DNA of 64,000 nucleotides, taken from the NCBI RefSeq assembly GCF_019890725.1, contig NZ_JAINZZ010000004.1:1-64000 (forward strand), in the 5' to 3' direction. This document shows, piece by piece, positions 35,801 through 43,938 of the stretch (its first letter is position 1; each line of letters begins with the position of its first letter). This DNA comes from Actinacidiphila acidipaludis (GTDB taxonomy: Bacteria > Actinomycetota > Actinomycetes > Streptomycetales > Streptomycetaceae). The position numbers were made by a program, and so were the translations under genes. The notes beneath the pieces were generated by a model that worked only from the letters and a program-made list of their open reading frames with translations, did not search any database and was not told the DNA's origin.

Positions 35801-36466
35801 TGGCCACCGCACCCGGGCCCGGCCCTGGCGGGCCAGCGCGGCCTGCCCGGCGAGCAGTTCCCGCACGACGAGGTCCTGCTCGGGCCCGGACAGCAGCCGC
35901 AGCGGCTCGGCGAACAGCCCGGACCCGCCCGCGCCCTGCTGCGCGCGGACCAGGGCGTGGCAGAACGAGTGGAACGTCACAGCCCGCGGGGCGGGGGACG
36001 GCCCGGCGCCCTGCCCGGGACCCGCAGGCCCGCCCTCGCCCACCGCGGGGGCGGGCTGGGGCGCCGGGGCGCCGGCCCGGGCGGCCATGCGGTCGCGCAG
36101 TTCGGCGGCGGCCTTGCGGCCGAAGGTGAGGACGAGGATGCGGTCGGCCGGGGTGCCGGCGGCCACCCGGGCGGTCACCGCCTCCACGAGCGTCGTGGTC
36201 TTGCCGGTGCCGGGTCCGGCCAGCACCAGCAGCGGCCCGTCGCGGTGCTCAACCACCGCGCGCTGTGCCGCGTCCAGCACAGGGGGCGCCGCGGGCGCCA
36301 CGGAGGTGTGGACCAGCCGGTAGCCGCCGGACCCCGCTCCCCCGGCCGCCGCGCGGGCCCTCGGCACGCCCCCGGCGCCGGGCGCGCCGGGCGCCCCCGG
36401 GGCGGGCGCCGGTGCCGGGGCGGTCGTCCCCGCGGGGCTCGGTCGGGAAGAAGAAGTGGGGTTCAC
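32831..36466 (-). CDS. adnA: AdnA-like helicase-nuclease with Fe-S-type cysteines
   Basis: A 1211-residue SF1A helicase/RecB-nuclease fusion. A Pro/Ala-rich N-terminus (1-50) precedes Walker A 'VLAGPGTGKTTTLVEAV' (near residue 85), Walker B 'YVDEYQDTDPAQVR', 'GDPDQSIYAFRGADV' and motif VI 'EERRLFYVAATRARERL'. The C-terminal nuclease has 'GSMDRVETDAEGQ', 'VVDFKTGRAKP' and 'QLAVYQLAV'. A cysteine before the nuclease ('NTCALQWF') and the terminal cluster C-x2-C-x5-C ('HCEHCAFRASC') are the pattern of an AddB/Cas4-type iron-sulfur nuclease. With the AdnB-like protein it should form the double-strand-break resection complex. A ~70-residue acidic Gly/Pro insert interrupts the motor domain. It starts with GTG and has no clear ribosome site. 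Confidence 0.82.
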   Translation of the reverse strand: MNPTSSSRPSPAGTTAPAPAPAPGAPGAPGAGGVPRARAAAGGAGSGGYRLVHTSVAPAAPPVLDAAQRAVVEHRDGPLLVLAGPGTGKTTTLVEAVTARVAAGTPADRILVLTFGRKAAAELRDRMAARAGAPAPQPAPAVGEGGPAGPGQGAGPSPAPRAVTFHSFCHALVRAQQGAGGSGLFAEPLRLLSGPEQDLVVRELLAGQAALARQGRARVRWPNDLRAALGTRGFADEVRAVLARTRELGLAPGDLAAFARRAGRPDWLAAAAFLQEYLDVTDLQGVVDYTELVHRAVRLIERPEVHAELAARYDAVYVDEYQDTDPAQVRLLRALAGQGRTLVVLGDPDQSIYAFRGADVNGILDFPQTFPRRDGSDAPVVVLGTSRRSGAALLAATRHLTGRMPLPRLPASAVRAHRALTPVRDGGAVAVRTYPSPGAELDSVADALRRAHLEDGLPWRDMAVLVRSATPLPALRRALTSAGVPVDLEAGAAPLHAEPAVATLLQALRIAARPLAPAAEPGPGPEEADVPTRRSGPEEADAAAPPGPGEEDVEAVAGDAADAEAPGPRREAATGPADGPGAGGVEEAAGAIGVEEATDLLVSPLGGMDTADLRKLGRALREEERAAGAAVPRPSDVLIAEALAEPERLVTHDQGYARGALRLGRLLATARATLAAGGTAEDALWGLWAGSGWSTRLERAALRGGPAGRNADRDLDAVCALFDTAARAEERTGGRGALNLIEELSGFDIAADTLSGRTVRPDAVHLMTAHRSKGLQWRLVVVAGVQEGVWPDLRRRGSLLEADRIGRDGLAPPMSQGALLAEERRLFYVAATRARERLLVTAVKSASDDGDQPSRFLAELGVEPQDVSHRPRRPLAVAALVAELRATTVDPEASPALREAAARRLARMAALTDDGYPLVPAAHPERWWGLYEPTRSAVPVRDRDRPVALSGSALDQLANTCALQWFLGREVKAEPPSTAAQGFGNVVHVLADEVASGRAPADLDVLMERLDSVWDALAFDAPWKSRQERENARAALERFLRWHVMERGRTTVATEQSFDVTLDAGEVQVRIRGSMDRVETDAEGQAYVVDFKTGRAKPTAAEVARHPQLAVYQLAVREGAVDPLFGGARPRPGGAELVHLRLGATQKEGGEAVPAVQRQEALDGDWAQDLLAEAAGRVLDERFTPATGRHCEHCAFRASCTARPEGRHVVE

Positions 36467-36572
36467 GTGGTTCGCCGGTTTCGTGGTGGTCGAGGAATGT
36501 ACTCCGTACGGAGAGCCGGGGGTATGTCAGGCGCCCGGATGCCGGAAGCTGGATGACATGAGCGTCCGGCTG

Positions 36573-36959
36573 TCACCCGCCGACGGCGCCTCCCGGGGCG
36601 TCGGCGGCACCCTGCCCGTCCCAGCGGGCTCGGCGCATGTCCACGCGCGGCACATGGCCCCGTTGCGTATCCGCGGCCGGGCCGCTCGTGCGCAGCGGGG
36701 TGCCCTCGGCGTGGTACTCCGCGAGCGCGTCGCGCTCGTGCCCGGGCAGCAGGACGCCGTCGGACCGCACGACCCGCCACCACGGCACGCCGCTGCCGTA
36801 CAGCGCCATGACCCGGCCGACCTGGCGCGGGCCGCCCTCGCCCAGCCACTCGGCCACGTCGCCGTATGTCATCACCCGCCCGGCGGGGATCAGCTCGACC
36901 GTGTCGAGCACGCGTTCCGCGTAGGCGCTGGGGGCTCCCGGGTCGTACTCCTCGCTCAT
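36573..36959 (-). CDS. Alkyltransferase-like (ATL) DNA-binding protein
   Basis: A 128-residue protein of the MGMT-like DNA-binding fold. 'AERVLDTVELIPAGRVMTYGDVAEWLG' contains the helix-turn-helix (only part of it is shown in conserved blocks, for example 'GRVMTYGDVA'). The usual alkyl-acceptor motif PCHRV is replaced by 'VPWWRVVRSDG', so the catalytic cysteine is missing. Such ATL proteins bind O6-alkylguanine in DNA without repairing it and channel lesions to nucleotide excision repair. The C-terminal ~40 residues are extra and low-complexity. The ATG at 36959 was chosen over ATG 36968 and the longer frame. It lies next to the AdnA-like gene and is divergent from the flippase-like gene. Confidence 0.85.
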   Translation of the reverse strand: MSEEYDPGAPSAYAERVLDTVELIPAGRVMTYGDVAEWLGEGGPRQVGRVMALYGSGVPWWRVVRSDGVLLPGHERDALAEYHAEGTPLRTSGPAADTQRGHVPRVDMRRARWDGQGAADAPGGAVGG

Positions 36960-37048
36960 CCGTCCCATCCTGCCCCAGACGTCCGACACCGGGGGGTTCC
37001 GGTGCGTTCCCCGGGTCCGTCGTGCCACCATCGTGCGGGCGGTGACTG

Positions 37049-40000
37049 GTGATACGAGACCAAGAAGACCAAGAACAGGCGACAGGGGAGCCGACGGGTG
37101 CGCGGGAGGCCGGAGCGGCCGCCGCCGCCCCCGACGGCGTGCCCGCGCCCGCTCCCGCCCCCCGCGGCCGTGAGAACGCCGGCGACGGAAAGCGTGACGG
37201 TGACGATCGCGACGGCGGCCCCATGAGCGACCGCGAGGGCGCCTCCCACGGCAACCACAGCGGCCGCGGCGACCACCACGACGACGGGCACCACCGCGAC
37301 GGCCGGGACCACGGCCGCCGCGGCGGGCCCGGCACCGGCAAGGACCCTGACACCGCCGACGGCACCGGCACCGAAAACGGCACCGGGAACGGCAAGGACG
37401 CCGGCAGGGGACGCCGCTTCGGACGGTTCCCGGCCGGCGCCTCGCGCTCCGACACGGTCCCCGGCCCGCCGGAGTCCGGTGGCACCCGGAACGCCGTCTC
37501 GGGCGACGAGCCGCTGCTCGCCGCCCGGGTGCACCGGCCCGCCGACCTGGTGCGCTTCCTGTTCGGCGTGCTCGGCATCGCGGTGGTGCTGGCCGTCGCC
37601 GGGTTCGCGCACGCCACGACCACCGGCCTGGACACCGACATCGCCAAGGGCGCCAACCACGCGCCCGGCTTCCTGTCGTCGTTCACCGGCCTGACCGCGA
37701 GCGTCGCGGTCCTGATCGTGCCGGTGGCCTTCGCCGTGGAGCGGCTGGCCAAACGGGACGGCCTGCGGATCGCCGACGGCGTGCTGGCCGCCGTGCTGGC
37801 CCACGGGACGGCCCTGGCCACCGACCTGTGGGTGACGAACTCGGCGCCCGCCGCCATTCGCGAGGCCCTCTCGCACACCTCGCCGGTCGGCAACGGCATG
37901 ACCGACCCGGTGCACGGCTATCTCGCGCCGGTCATCGCCTACGTCACGGCGGTCGGGATGGCGCGGCGGCCACGCTGGCGCGTCGCGGTGTGGTTCGTGC
38001 TGCTGCTGGACGCCTTCGCGGTGCTGGTGGGCGGCTACACCACACCCTTCTCCATCGCCCTGACCGTGCTGATCGGCTGGACGGTGGCGCACGGCACGGT
38101 CTACGCCGTCGGCTCGCCGAACGTCCGGCCGACCGGCCAGAACCTGCTGGCGGGCCTGCGGCGGGTGGGCTTCGCGCCGCTGACCGCCCGCCGGGTCGGC
38201 CTGGACGAGCCGGAGACCCCGGACTCCGACCGCGGCCGGGCGTACCTGGTGACGCTGGAGGACGGCCCGCCGCTGGACGTGACCGTGGTGGACCGCGAGC
38301 AGCAGGCCCAGGGCTTCTTCTACCGGGCCTGGCGCCGGCTGTCGCTGGTCGGCGGCATCACCCAGCGGCGCAGTCTGCTCTCGCTGCGGCAGGCCCTGGA
38401 GCAGGAGGCGCTGCTGGCCTACGCGGCGATCGCGGCGGGCGCCAACGCGCCGAAGCTGATCGCCACCTCCGAGCTGGGCCCGGACGCGGTGATGCTGGTC
38501 TACGAGCACATCGGCGGCCGGCGCCTGGACGCGCTGTCCGACGAGGAGATCACCGACGGACTGCTCCAGGAGACCTGGACCCAGGTGCGGGCGCTGCACT
38601 CGCGGCGCATCGCCCACCGGCGGCTGGTCGGTGAGTCGCTGCTGGTGGACCGCGGCGGCCGGGTGTTCCTGACCGACCTGCGGGGCGGCGAGATCGCGGC
38701 CGGCGACCTGGTGCTGCGGATGGACATCGCGCAGCTGCTGACCACGATGGCGCTGCGGGTGGGCCCGGAACGCGCGGTGGCCTCGGCGCTGGCGGTGCTC
38801 GGCCCGGACACCGTCGCCGACTCGCTGCCGCTGCTGCAGCCCATCGCGCTCAGCCGGGCGACCCGCGGCCGGCTCAAGGTGCTGGGGCGGGCCAGGGCCC
38901 AGCGCGAGCGCGAGGCGGTGCTGGCGGCGTCGGCGAAGGAGAAAGAGGCCCGGGAGGAGCACCGCGCCCTGGAGGCGCGGCACTCCCGGCCCGGTGGCGA
39001 GACGTCGGCCAAGGTGCCGTCGAAGGCCGAGCGCAAGGCCGAGGACAAGGCGGAGAAGCGCGCGATCGAGGACGCGCTGGAGGAGGCCCGCGAGGAGGAC
39101 CTGCTCGCGCGGATCCGCCGGCAGGTGCTGCTGATCCGGCCGCAGGCTCCGGTGGAGCCGGTGCGGCTGGAGCGGATCAAGCCCCGCACGCTGATCACCG
39201 TCATCGCGGGCGCCTTCGCCGCGTACTTCCTGCTCTCGCAGCTCAGCTCGGTGCCGATCGGCCACGCCATCGCGAACGCCGACTGGCAGTGGGCCGTGAT
39301 CGCGGTCCTGGGGTCGGCGGCCAGTTACGTGGCGGCCGCGTGCGCGCTGTCGGGGTTCGTTCCGGAGCGGCTGTCGCTGATGCGCACGGTGATGGCGCAG
39401 GTCGCCGGGTCGTTCGTGAAGCTGGTGGCGCCGGCCGCGGTCGGCGGTGTGGCGCTGAACACCCGCTATCTGCAGAAGGCGGGGGTGCGGCCGGGCCTGG
39501 CGGTGGCGAGCGTGGGCGCGTCCCAGCTCGTGGGCCTGGGCGCGCACGTCCTGCTGCTGATGACGTTCGGCTTCATCACCGGCACCGAGAAGACGCCGTC
39601 GCTGTCGCCGTCGCGCACGGTGATGGCCGGGCTGCTGACCGCGGGCGTGCTGGTGCTGGTGGTCACGGCGGTGCCGGCGCTGCGCCGGTTCGTCTCGACC
39701 CGGGTGCGGGCGCTGTTCGCGGGTGTGGTGCCGCGCATGCTGGACGTGCTGCAGCGGCCCGCGAAGCTGCTCACCGGCATCGGCGGCACGCTGATGCTGA
39801 CGGTGTGCTTCGTGATCTGCCTGGACGGCTGCGTGCGGGCGTTCGGCGGGCACCTGAGCTACGCGGCGATCGCGGTGGTCTTCCTCGCGGGCAACGCGCT
39901 GGGGTCCGCGGCGCCCACGCCCGGCGGTGTCGGCGCCGTCGAACTCGCCCTGACGGGTGGTCTGATCGCGGCGGGCCTGCCCAAGGAGGTGGCCACGCCG

Positions 40001-40093
40001 GCGGTGCTGTTCTTCCGCCTGCTGACCTTCTGGCTGCCCGTGCTGCCCGGCTGGCTCGCCTTCACCCACCTCAGCCGCAAGGGCCAACTGTAG
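37049..40093 (+). CDS. Lysylphosphatidylglycerol-synthase-TM/UPF0104-like membrane protein with internal kinase-like domain
   Basis: A protein of up to 1014 residues. Residues 1-150 are a charged Gly/Asp/His-rich tail. About six hydrophobic segments follow (for example 'VLGIAVVLAVAGFAHA', 'VWFVLLLDAFAVLVGGY'). Residues ~390-620 look like a degenerate protein-kinase fold: 'MLVYEHIGGRRLDAL' (hinge-like), 'LHSRRIAHRRLVGESLLVD' (HRD-like catalytic loop) and 'VFLTDLRGGEIA' in the place of DFG. A charged coiled region (~630-700) leads to a second membrane domain (~713-1010) of the MprF-flippase/UPF0104 type, with 'LVAPAAVGGVALNTRYLQ' and 'GSAAPTPGGVGAVELAL'. It may move a lipid-linked substrate. 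The start is uncertain: GTG 37049 or ATG 37223. Confidence 0.8.
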   Translation: MIRDQEDQEQATGEPTGAREAGAAAAAPDGVPAPAPAPRGRENAGDGKRDGDDRDGGPMSDREGASHGNHSGRGDHHDDGHHRDGRDHGRRGGPGTGKDPDTADGTGTENGTGNGKDAGRGRRFGRFPAGASRSDTVPGPPESGGTRNAVSGDEPLLAARVHRPADLVRFLFGVLGIAVVLAVAGFAHATTTGLDTDIAKGANHAPGFLSSFTGLTASVAVLIVPVAFAVERLAKRDGLRIADGVLAAVLAHGTALATDLWVTNSAPAAIREALSHTSPVGNGMTDPVHGYLAPVIAYVTAVGMARRPRWRVAVWFVLLLDAFAVLVGGYTTPFSIALTVLIGWTVAHGTVYAVGSPNVRPTGQNLLAGLRRVGFAPLTARRVGLDEPETPDSDRGRAYLVTLEDGPPLDVTVVDREQQAQGFFYRAWRRLSLVGGITQRRSLLSLRQALEQEALLAYAAIAAGANAPKLIATSELGPDAVMLVYEHIGGRRLDALSDEEITDGLLQETWTQVRALHSRRIAHRRLVGESLLVDRGGRVFLTDLRGGEIAAGDLVLRMDIAQLLTTMALRVGPERAVASALAVLGPDTVADSLPLLQPIALSRATRGRLKVLGRARAQREREAVLAASAKEKEAREEHRALEARHSRPGGETSAKVPSKAERKAEDKAEKRAIEDALEEAREEDLLARIRRQVLLIRPQAPVEPVRLERIKPRTLITVIAGAFAAYFLLSQLSSVPIGHAIANADWQWAVIAVLGSAASYVAAACALSGFVPERLSLMRTVMAQVAGSFVKLVAPAAVGGVALNTRYLQKAGVRPGLAVASVGASQLVGLGAHVLLLMTFGFITGTEKTPSLSPSRTVMAGLLTAGVLVLVVTAVPALRRFVSTRVRALFAGVVPRMLDVLQRPAKLLTGIGGTLMLTVCFVICLDGCVRAFGGHLSYAAIAVVFLAGNALGSAAPTPGGVGAVELALTGGLIAAGLPKEVATPAVLFFRLLTFWLPVLPGWLAFTHLSRKGQL

Positions 40094-40286
40094 GATCCAT
40101 CAGCCCTGTCGATGCTTCGCCCGGGAGGTCCGACAGGAGCGCCCCGGCCCGGTGAACGTGGCCAGTTCCTTGCCAGGTCCTTGCCAAAATTTAGGCCAAA
40201 TCTCCCGCGCCTGCGCCTCCTTGATCCCTCCGACGTGATCGGGTGCCGTGCGAACGGCTCATTCCATGCACGTTCGGGGAGGATCT

Positions 40287-42887
40287 GTGAACGCACCATC
40301 CCGCAGGAGACGCTGGCTGACGATCTCAGCCGCCACTGCGCTGGCAGCACTGTTCGCCATACCTGCGGCCGCCGCGCCCGGTCACCCGGCCACCCACCCG
40401 CGGGCCTTCACGGCACAGGCGACGGCCTCCGACGGGGGCGGCGACGACGGCGGCGAGGAGTCCGACGAGATCGCGGAGGGCGCGGACCAGTTCGCCGAGG
40501 CGCGTACCTCGCCCGGCACGCTGCTGCCCGGCGCCTTCAGCGCCGCCTGGAACCAGATGAACGCCCTCACGAACACCGGCGGGCACTGGCAGCACGTGAC
40601 AGGCCTGCCGTACAACTCCGACGACCCGCGCTACCGCGACTACGACTCCAACTCCAGCGGCGGCGCCGGACTGGTGACCGGCCGCGCCTCGGCGCTGGCG
40701 GCGGACGACGACGGCTATGTGTACGAGGGTTCGGCCGGCGGCGGCGTGTGGCGCTCGTCGACCGGCGGCGGCCACTGGCAGCCGATCAGCGACGCCCTGC
40801 CCGCGCAGGCGACCGGCGCGCTCGCGCTGGACGGCGGCGGCCGGCTGTGGCTGGGCACCGGCGAGGCCACCACCAACGCCGACGCCTACCTCGGCAGTGG
40901 CGTGTACGTCCTGGACCACCCCCACTCCGGGACGTTCAGCCGGTACGACCGCGTCGGCGGCGCCGAGCTGGACTCCACCTCGATCCACACCCTGCGGTTC
41001 GGCGGCGACAAGGTCTGGGCGTCCACCACCCGCGGTGTGTGGAGCCACTCCACGAAGGACCTGCGCGGCCCGTGGAAGCTGGAGTTCGCCCCCAACCCGG
41101 CCTATCTGCCCGGGGGTTCGCTGGCCACCGACCCGAACGCGCCGTACAAGAACATCGCCAACGACGTCGCCATCGACCCCAGGAACCCGTCGAGGGTCAT
41201 GCTGGCGGTCGGCTGGCGCAGCGGTGACGACTACAACGGCTTCTACCAGAAGGTCGGCGGCACCTGGACCCGCGTCAGCTCGCTGGGCGCCCTGCCCACC
41301 GACGCCGGGACGGTCGGCAACGTCACCTTCGCCCGGGCCGCGAACGGGTCGCGCTACTACGCCATCGTGCAGTCGCCGACCGCACTGGCCACCGACCCGG
41401 ACAGCAACCTGGACGGCATCTACGTCTCGCGGTCCGGTGACCCGTTCGGCTCGTGGACGCGGATCGCGGACACCGAGACGCTCGTCGGCTCCGGCTCCGC
41501 GCTGACCGATCCGGGCTACATGCCCGGCGTGCAGGCCTGGTACAACGAGTTCCTGCAGGTCGACCCGACCGACGCGAACCACGTGTACGCCGGTCTCGAG
41601 GAGGTCTTCGAGACCAAGGACGCCGGTTCCTCCTGGTCGGCCGTCGGCCCGTACTGGAACTTCGGGTTCCCGTGCTGGAGCATCGACCCGTCCAAGCAGA
41701 CCGGTGACTGCAACCCGACGACGCACGCCGACCAGCACGCGGTCGCCGTCGGCAGCTACCACGGCAAGCCGTACGTGTTCGTCGGCGACGACGGCGGGGT
41801 CTACAAGCGCCCGCTCAACGGCCGCACCGACGCGGACGGTCACGCCACCGACTGGGTGTCCACCAACGACGGCACCATCGACACCCTGCAGTACTACTCG
41901 GTCGGCATCGGCGTGGACCCCGCGGCCCGCCACGGTGTCGCCGTCAACGGCGGCCTCCAGGACAACGGCCAGTCGATCCTGCGGCCCGGCGACAAGGTGA
42001 TGGGCTCCAACTTCGGCGGTGACGGCGGCGACACGCTCACCGACCCGGCCAACGGCTGCAACATCGCCCAGGAGTACGTCTACCTGGCGGTCAACGTCAC
42101 CCAGAACTGCGCGGTCAACGACGGCGCCTGGGTGAACGACCCCTCGAAGATCACGAGTTACTCGGTGGCTCCGCCGGACAACGCGACCAGCGAGGCCCGC
42201 TTCACCGCCCCGCTGACCGTCGACACCAAGGACGGCAACACCTGGATCGCCGGCGGCCGGCACGTGTGGGTGCAGACCCACGGCTACGCCATCCGCAGCT
42301 CCAGCGAGTGGACGAACGCCTTCGACCTCGGCGCGGGCCACACCGCCACCGCCGTGGCCGCGCAGGGCGGCAAGGTCTACGCGGCCTGGTGCGGCCCCTG
42401 CAACAACCAGGGCTTCACCCGCGGGCTCGCGGTCGGCAACGCCGACGGGACCGGCTGGCACCAGGTGAACCTGCCGGCGACCGGGGCGAACGGCACCGTG
42501 CCGAACCGCTACCTGGCCGGCCTGGCCATCGACCCGGCGAACTCCTCGCACGTCTACCTGGCCGTCAACGGCTTCTCCCGCCAGTGGACGGAGGGACCGG
42601 GCGCCGGCTTCGGCCACGTCTTCGAGTCGACCGACGGCGGCACCACCTGGAAGGACGTCTCCGCGAACCTGCCGGACGTGCCCTCCAACGCGCTGCTCAC
42701 CCTGCCGAACGGCGGCCTGATGCTGGCCACCGACCTCGGCGTGGTCTACCGCGCGCCGCACCACACCGCCTGGGAGCGCGTCGGCTCGCTGCCCGCGGTG
42801 GCGGTGCTGCAGCTCAAGCCCGGCCCTGACGGCCGGATCTACGCGGCCACCCACGGCCGCGGCCTGTTCGCCATCCGCCTGCACTAG
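40287..42887 (+). CDS. Secreted BNR/sortilin-like beta-propeller protein
   Basis: An 866-residue exported protein. A signal peptide with 'RRRR' n-region, hydrophobic core and AAAA-type cleavage site covers about residues 1-33. The mature protein is filled with Asp-box/BNR-type repeats, for example 'GGGVWRSSTGGGHWQ', 'VFETKDAGSSWSAV' and 'VFESTDGGTTWKDV', forming one or two seven-bladed propellers as in xyloglucanases, sialidases and VPS10 proteins. 'GDDGGVYKRPLNG' and 'GGLQDNGQSI' resemble a widespread family of secreted proteins labelled glycosyl hydrolase, without proven activity. The GTG at 40287 follows GGGAGGA by four bases. A perfect 22-bp hairpin ends the gene. Confidence 0.87.
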   Translation: MNAPSRRRRWLTISAATALAALFAIPAAAAPGHPATHPRAFTAQATASDGGGDDGGEESDEIAEGADQFAEARTSPGTLLPGAFSAAWNQMNALTNTGGHWQHVTGLPYNSDDPRYRDYDSNSSGGAGLVTGRASALAADDDGYVYEGSAGGGVWRSSTGGGHWQPISDALPAQATGALALDGGGRLWLGTGEATTNADAYLGSGVYVLDHPHSGTFSRYDRVGGAELDSTSIHTLRFGGDKVWASTTRGVWSHSTKDLRGPWKLEFAPNPAYLPGGSLATDPNAPYKNIANDVAIDPRNPSRVMLAVGWRSGDDYNGFYQKVGGTWTRVSSLGALPTDAGTVGNVTFARAANGSRYYAIVQSPTALATDPDSNLDGIYVSRSGDPFGSWTRIADTETLVGSGSALTDPGYMPGVQAWYNEFLQVDPTDANHVYAGLEEVFETKDAGSSWSAVGPYWNFGFPCWSIDPSKQTGDCNPTTHADQHAVAVGSYHGKPYVFVGDDGGVYKRPLNGRTDADGHATDWVSTNDGTIDTLQYYSVGIGVDPAARHGVAVNGGLQDNGQSILRPGDKVMGSNFGGDGGDTLTDPANGCNIAQEYVYLAVNVTQNCAVNDGAWVNDPSKITSYSVAPPDNATSEARFTAPLTVDTKDGNTWIAGGRHVWVQTHGYAIRSSSEWTNAFDLGAGHTATAVAAQGGKVYAAWCGPCNNQGFTRGLAVGNADGTGWHQVNLPATGANGTVPNRYLAGLAIDPANSSHVYLAVNGFSRQWTEGPGAGFGHVFESTDGGTTWKDVSANLPDVPSNALLTLPNGGLMLATDLGVVYRAPHHTAWERVGSLPAVAVLQLKPGPDGRIYAATHGRGLFAIRLH

Positions 42888-42907
42888 CCGCGGCGGCCGG
42901 GGAAACA

Positions 42908-42954
42908 CCGGGGGCCCGGTGGCCGCGCGCGACGCGCGGCCACCGGGCCCCCGG
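42908..42954. terminator. Perfect 22-bp hairpin between convergent genes
   Basis: Arms 42908-42929 and 42933-42954 are perfect inverted repeats around a 3-nt loop, almost all G and C. It is the strongest stem in the window and lies between two converging secreted-protein genes, so it should terminate both. Confidence 0.85.
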
Positions 42955-42999
42955 CTTCGGACTGGTCCACCGCGCGGTCCGCGGCGGCCACCGGTCCGG

Positions 43000-43938
43000 T
43001 CAGAACAGGTAGTTGTAGGTGTTCCAGCTCGTGCCGATCTTCTGGCGCGGGCCGAACGGCGCGGCGGCGTTGCCGGTACCCGGGTACAGGTACAGGTTGC
43101 CGCTGCCGTCGCGGGCGATCAGGTCGTTGCGGCCGTCGCCGTTGCTGTCGCCCAGGCCGAGGATCTTGTTGTAGATGTTCCAGCCGGCACCGATCCGGGT
43201 GCGGGCGAGGAACGGCTTGTGGTAGTCGCCGGTGCCCTTGTAGAGCCACAGCACACCGGACCCGTCGCGCGCGACGATGTCCGCCTTGCCGTCACCGTTC
43301 AGGTCACCGCGGCCGGCGATCTGGTTGTAGATCTGCCAGCCGGCGCCGACCTTGGTGCGGGCGGTGAAACGGCCGTTGCTGTAGGACAGGTAGACCCACA
43401 GGGTGCCGCCGGTGTCGCGGGCCAGCAGGTCCGGGTACGCCGCGCCGCCGATGTTGCCCGGCGTCACGAAGGAGTTGTAGACCTGCCAGCCGCTGCCGAT
43501 GACGTCGCCGGAGCTCACCGAGCTGCCGTACATGCGCAGCGTGCCGCCGAACCGGGCGTACAGGTTGACGTACTTGTCGTTGTTCGAGTTGTTCTGGAAG
43601 AACGCGTTGGCGCTGCCGAAGCCGGTGCCGATCTGGTCGCGCGCGCCGAAGCCGCCGCCGGACTTGGGCGGGTAGGCCCAGACCGTGCCGCCGGAGTCGC
43701 GGCCGTTGATGCTGAACGACCAGCCGACGTTCGGGTCGGTGCTGTCCTGGGCGGAGCTGAAAGTGGACTTCGCCGGGGCGAAGTGCTGCGCCTGCTGCGT
43801 CCCGCTGACCGTTCCCGTCGCGCTGTCCGCGCTGGCGGCGACGGTGGCGCCCAGCGTCACGGCGAGCGCACCTGCCGCGACGGCCACGGCGCGGGCCCGG
43901 AGGCCGCGCTTCGCACGACGAGGGTGAAGCGATGTCAC
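43000..43938 (-). CDS. Secreted VCBS/FG-GAP-repeat protein
   Basis: A 312-residue exported protein. The signal peptide covers 'AVAVAAGALAVTLGATVAASA' less its start, with cleavage near ASA (about residue 37). The mature protein contains repeats of ~45 residues with a calcium-binding-like loop, 'GRGDLNGDGKADIVARD' and 'GLGDSNGDGRNDLIARD', and 'GAGWQIYNQI', 'GAGWNIYNKI' at repeat ends. This is the FG-GAP/VCBS propeller found in many Streptomyces extracellular proteins, usually alone or attached to an enzyme; no enzyme domain is seen here. The GTG at 43938 has GGGGGA seven bases upstream. Confidence 0.85.
   Translation of the reverse strand: MTSLHPRRAKRGLRARAVAVAAGALAVTLGATVAASADSATGTVSGTQQAQHFAPAKSTFSSAQDSTDPNVGWSFSINGRDSGGTVWAYPPKSGGGFGARDQIGTGFGSANAFFQNNSNNDKYVNLYARFGGTLRMYGSSVSSGDVIGSGWQVYNSFVTPGNIGGAAYPDLLARDTGGTLWVYLSYSNGRFTARTKVGAGWQIYNQIAGRGDLNGDGKADIVARDGSGVLWLYKGTGDYHKPFLARTRIGAGWNIYNKILGLGDSNGDGRNDLIARDGSGNLYLYPGTGNAAAPFGPRQKIGTSWNTYNYLF

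Noticed and set aside
36956..40087. A 1043-residue open frame on the minus strand opposite the flippase-like gene
   Set aside because: Its translation is Arg/His/Gln-rich low complexity with no motifs, and the plus strand encodes recognisable membrane and kinase-like sequence; it is a high-GC antisense shadow.
40326..42908. An 860-residue minus-strand open frame opposite the BNR protein gene
   Set aside because: Val/Gly/Arg-rich shadow without motifs; the plus frame has a signal peptide and BNR repeats.
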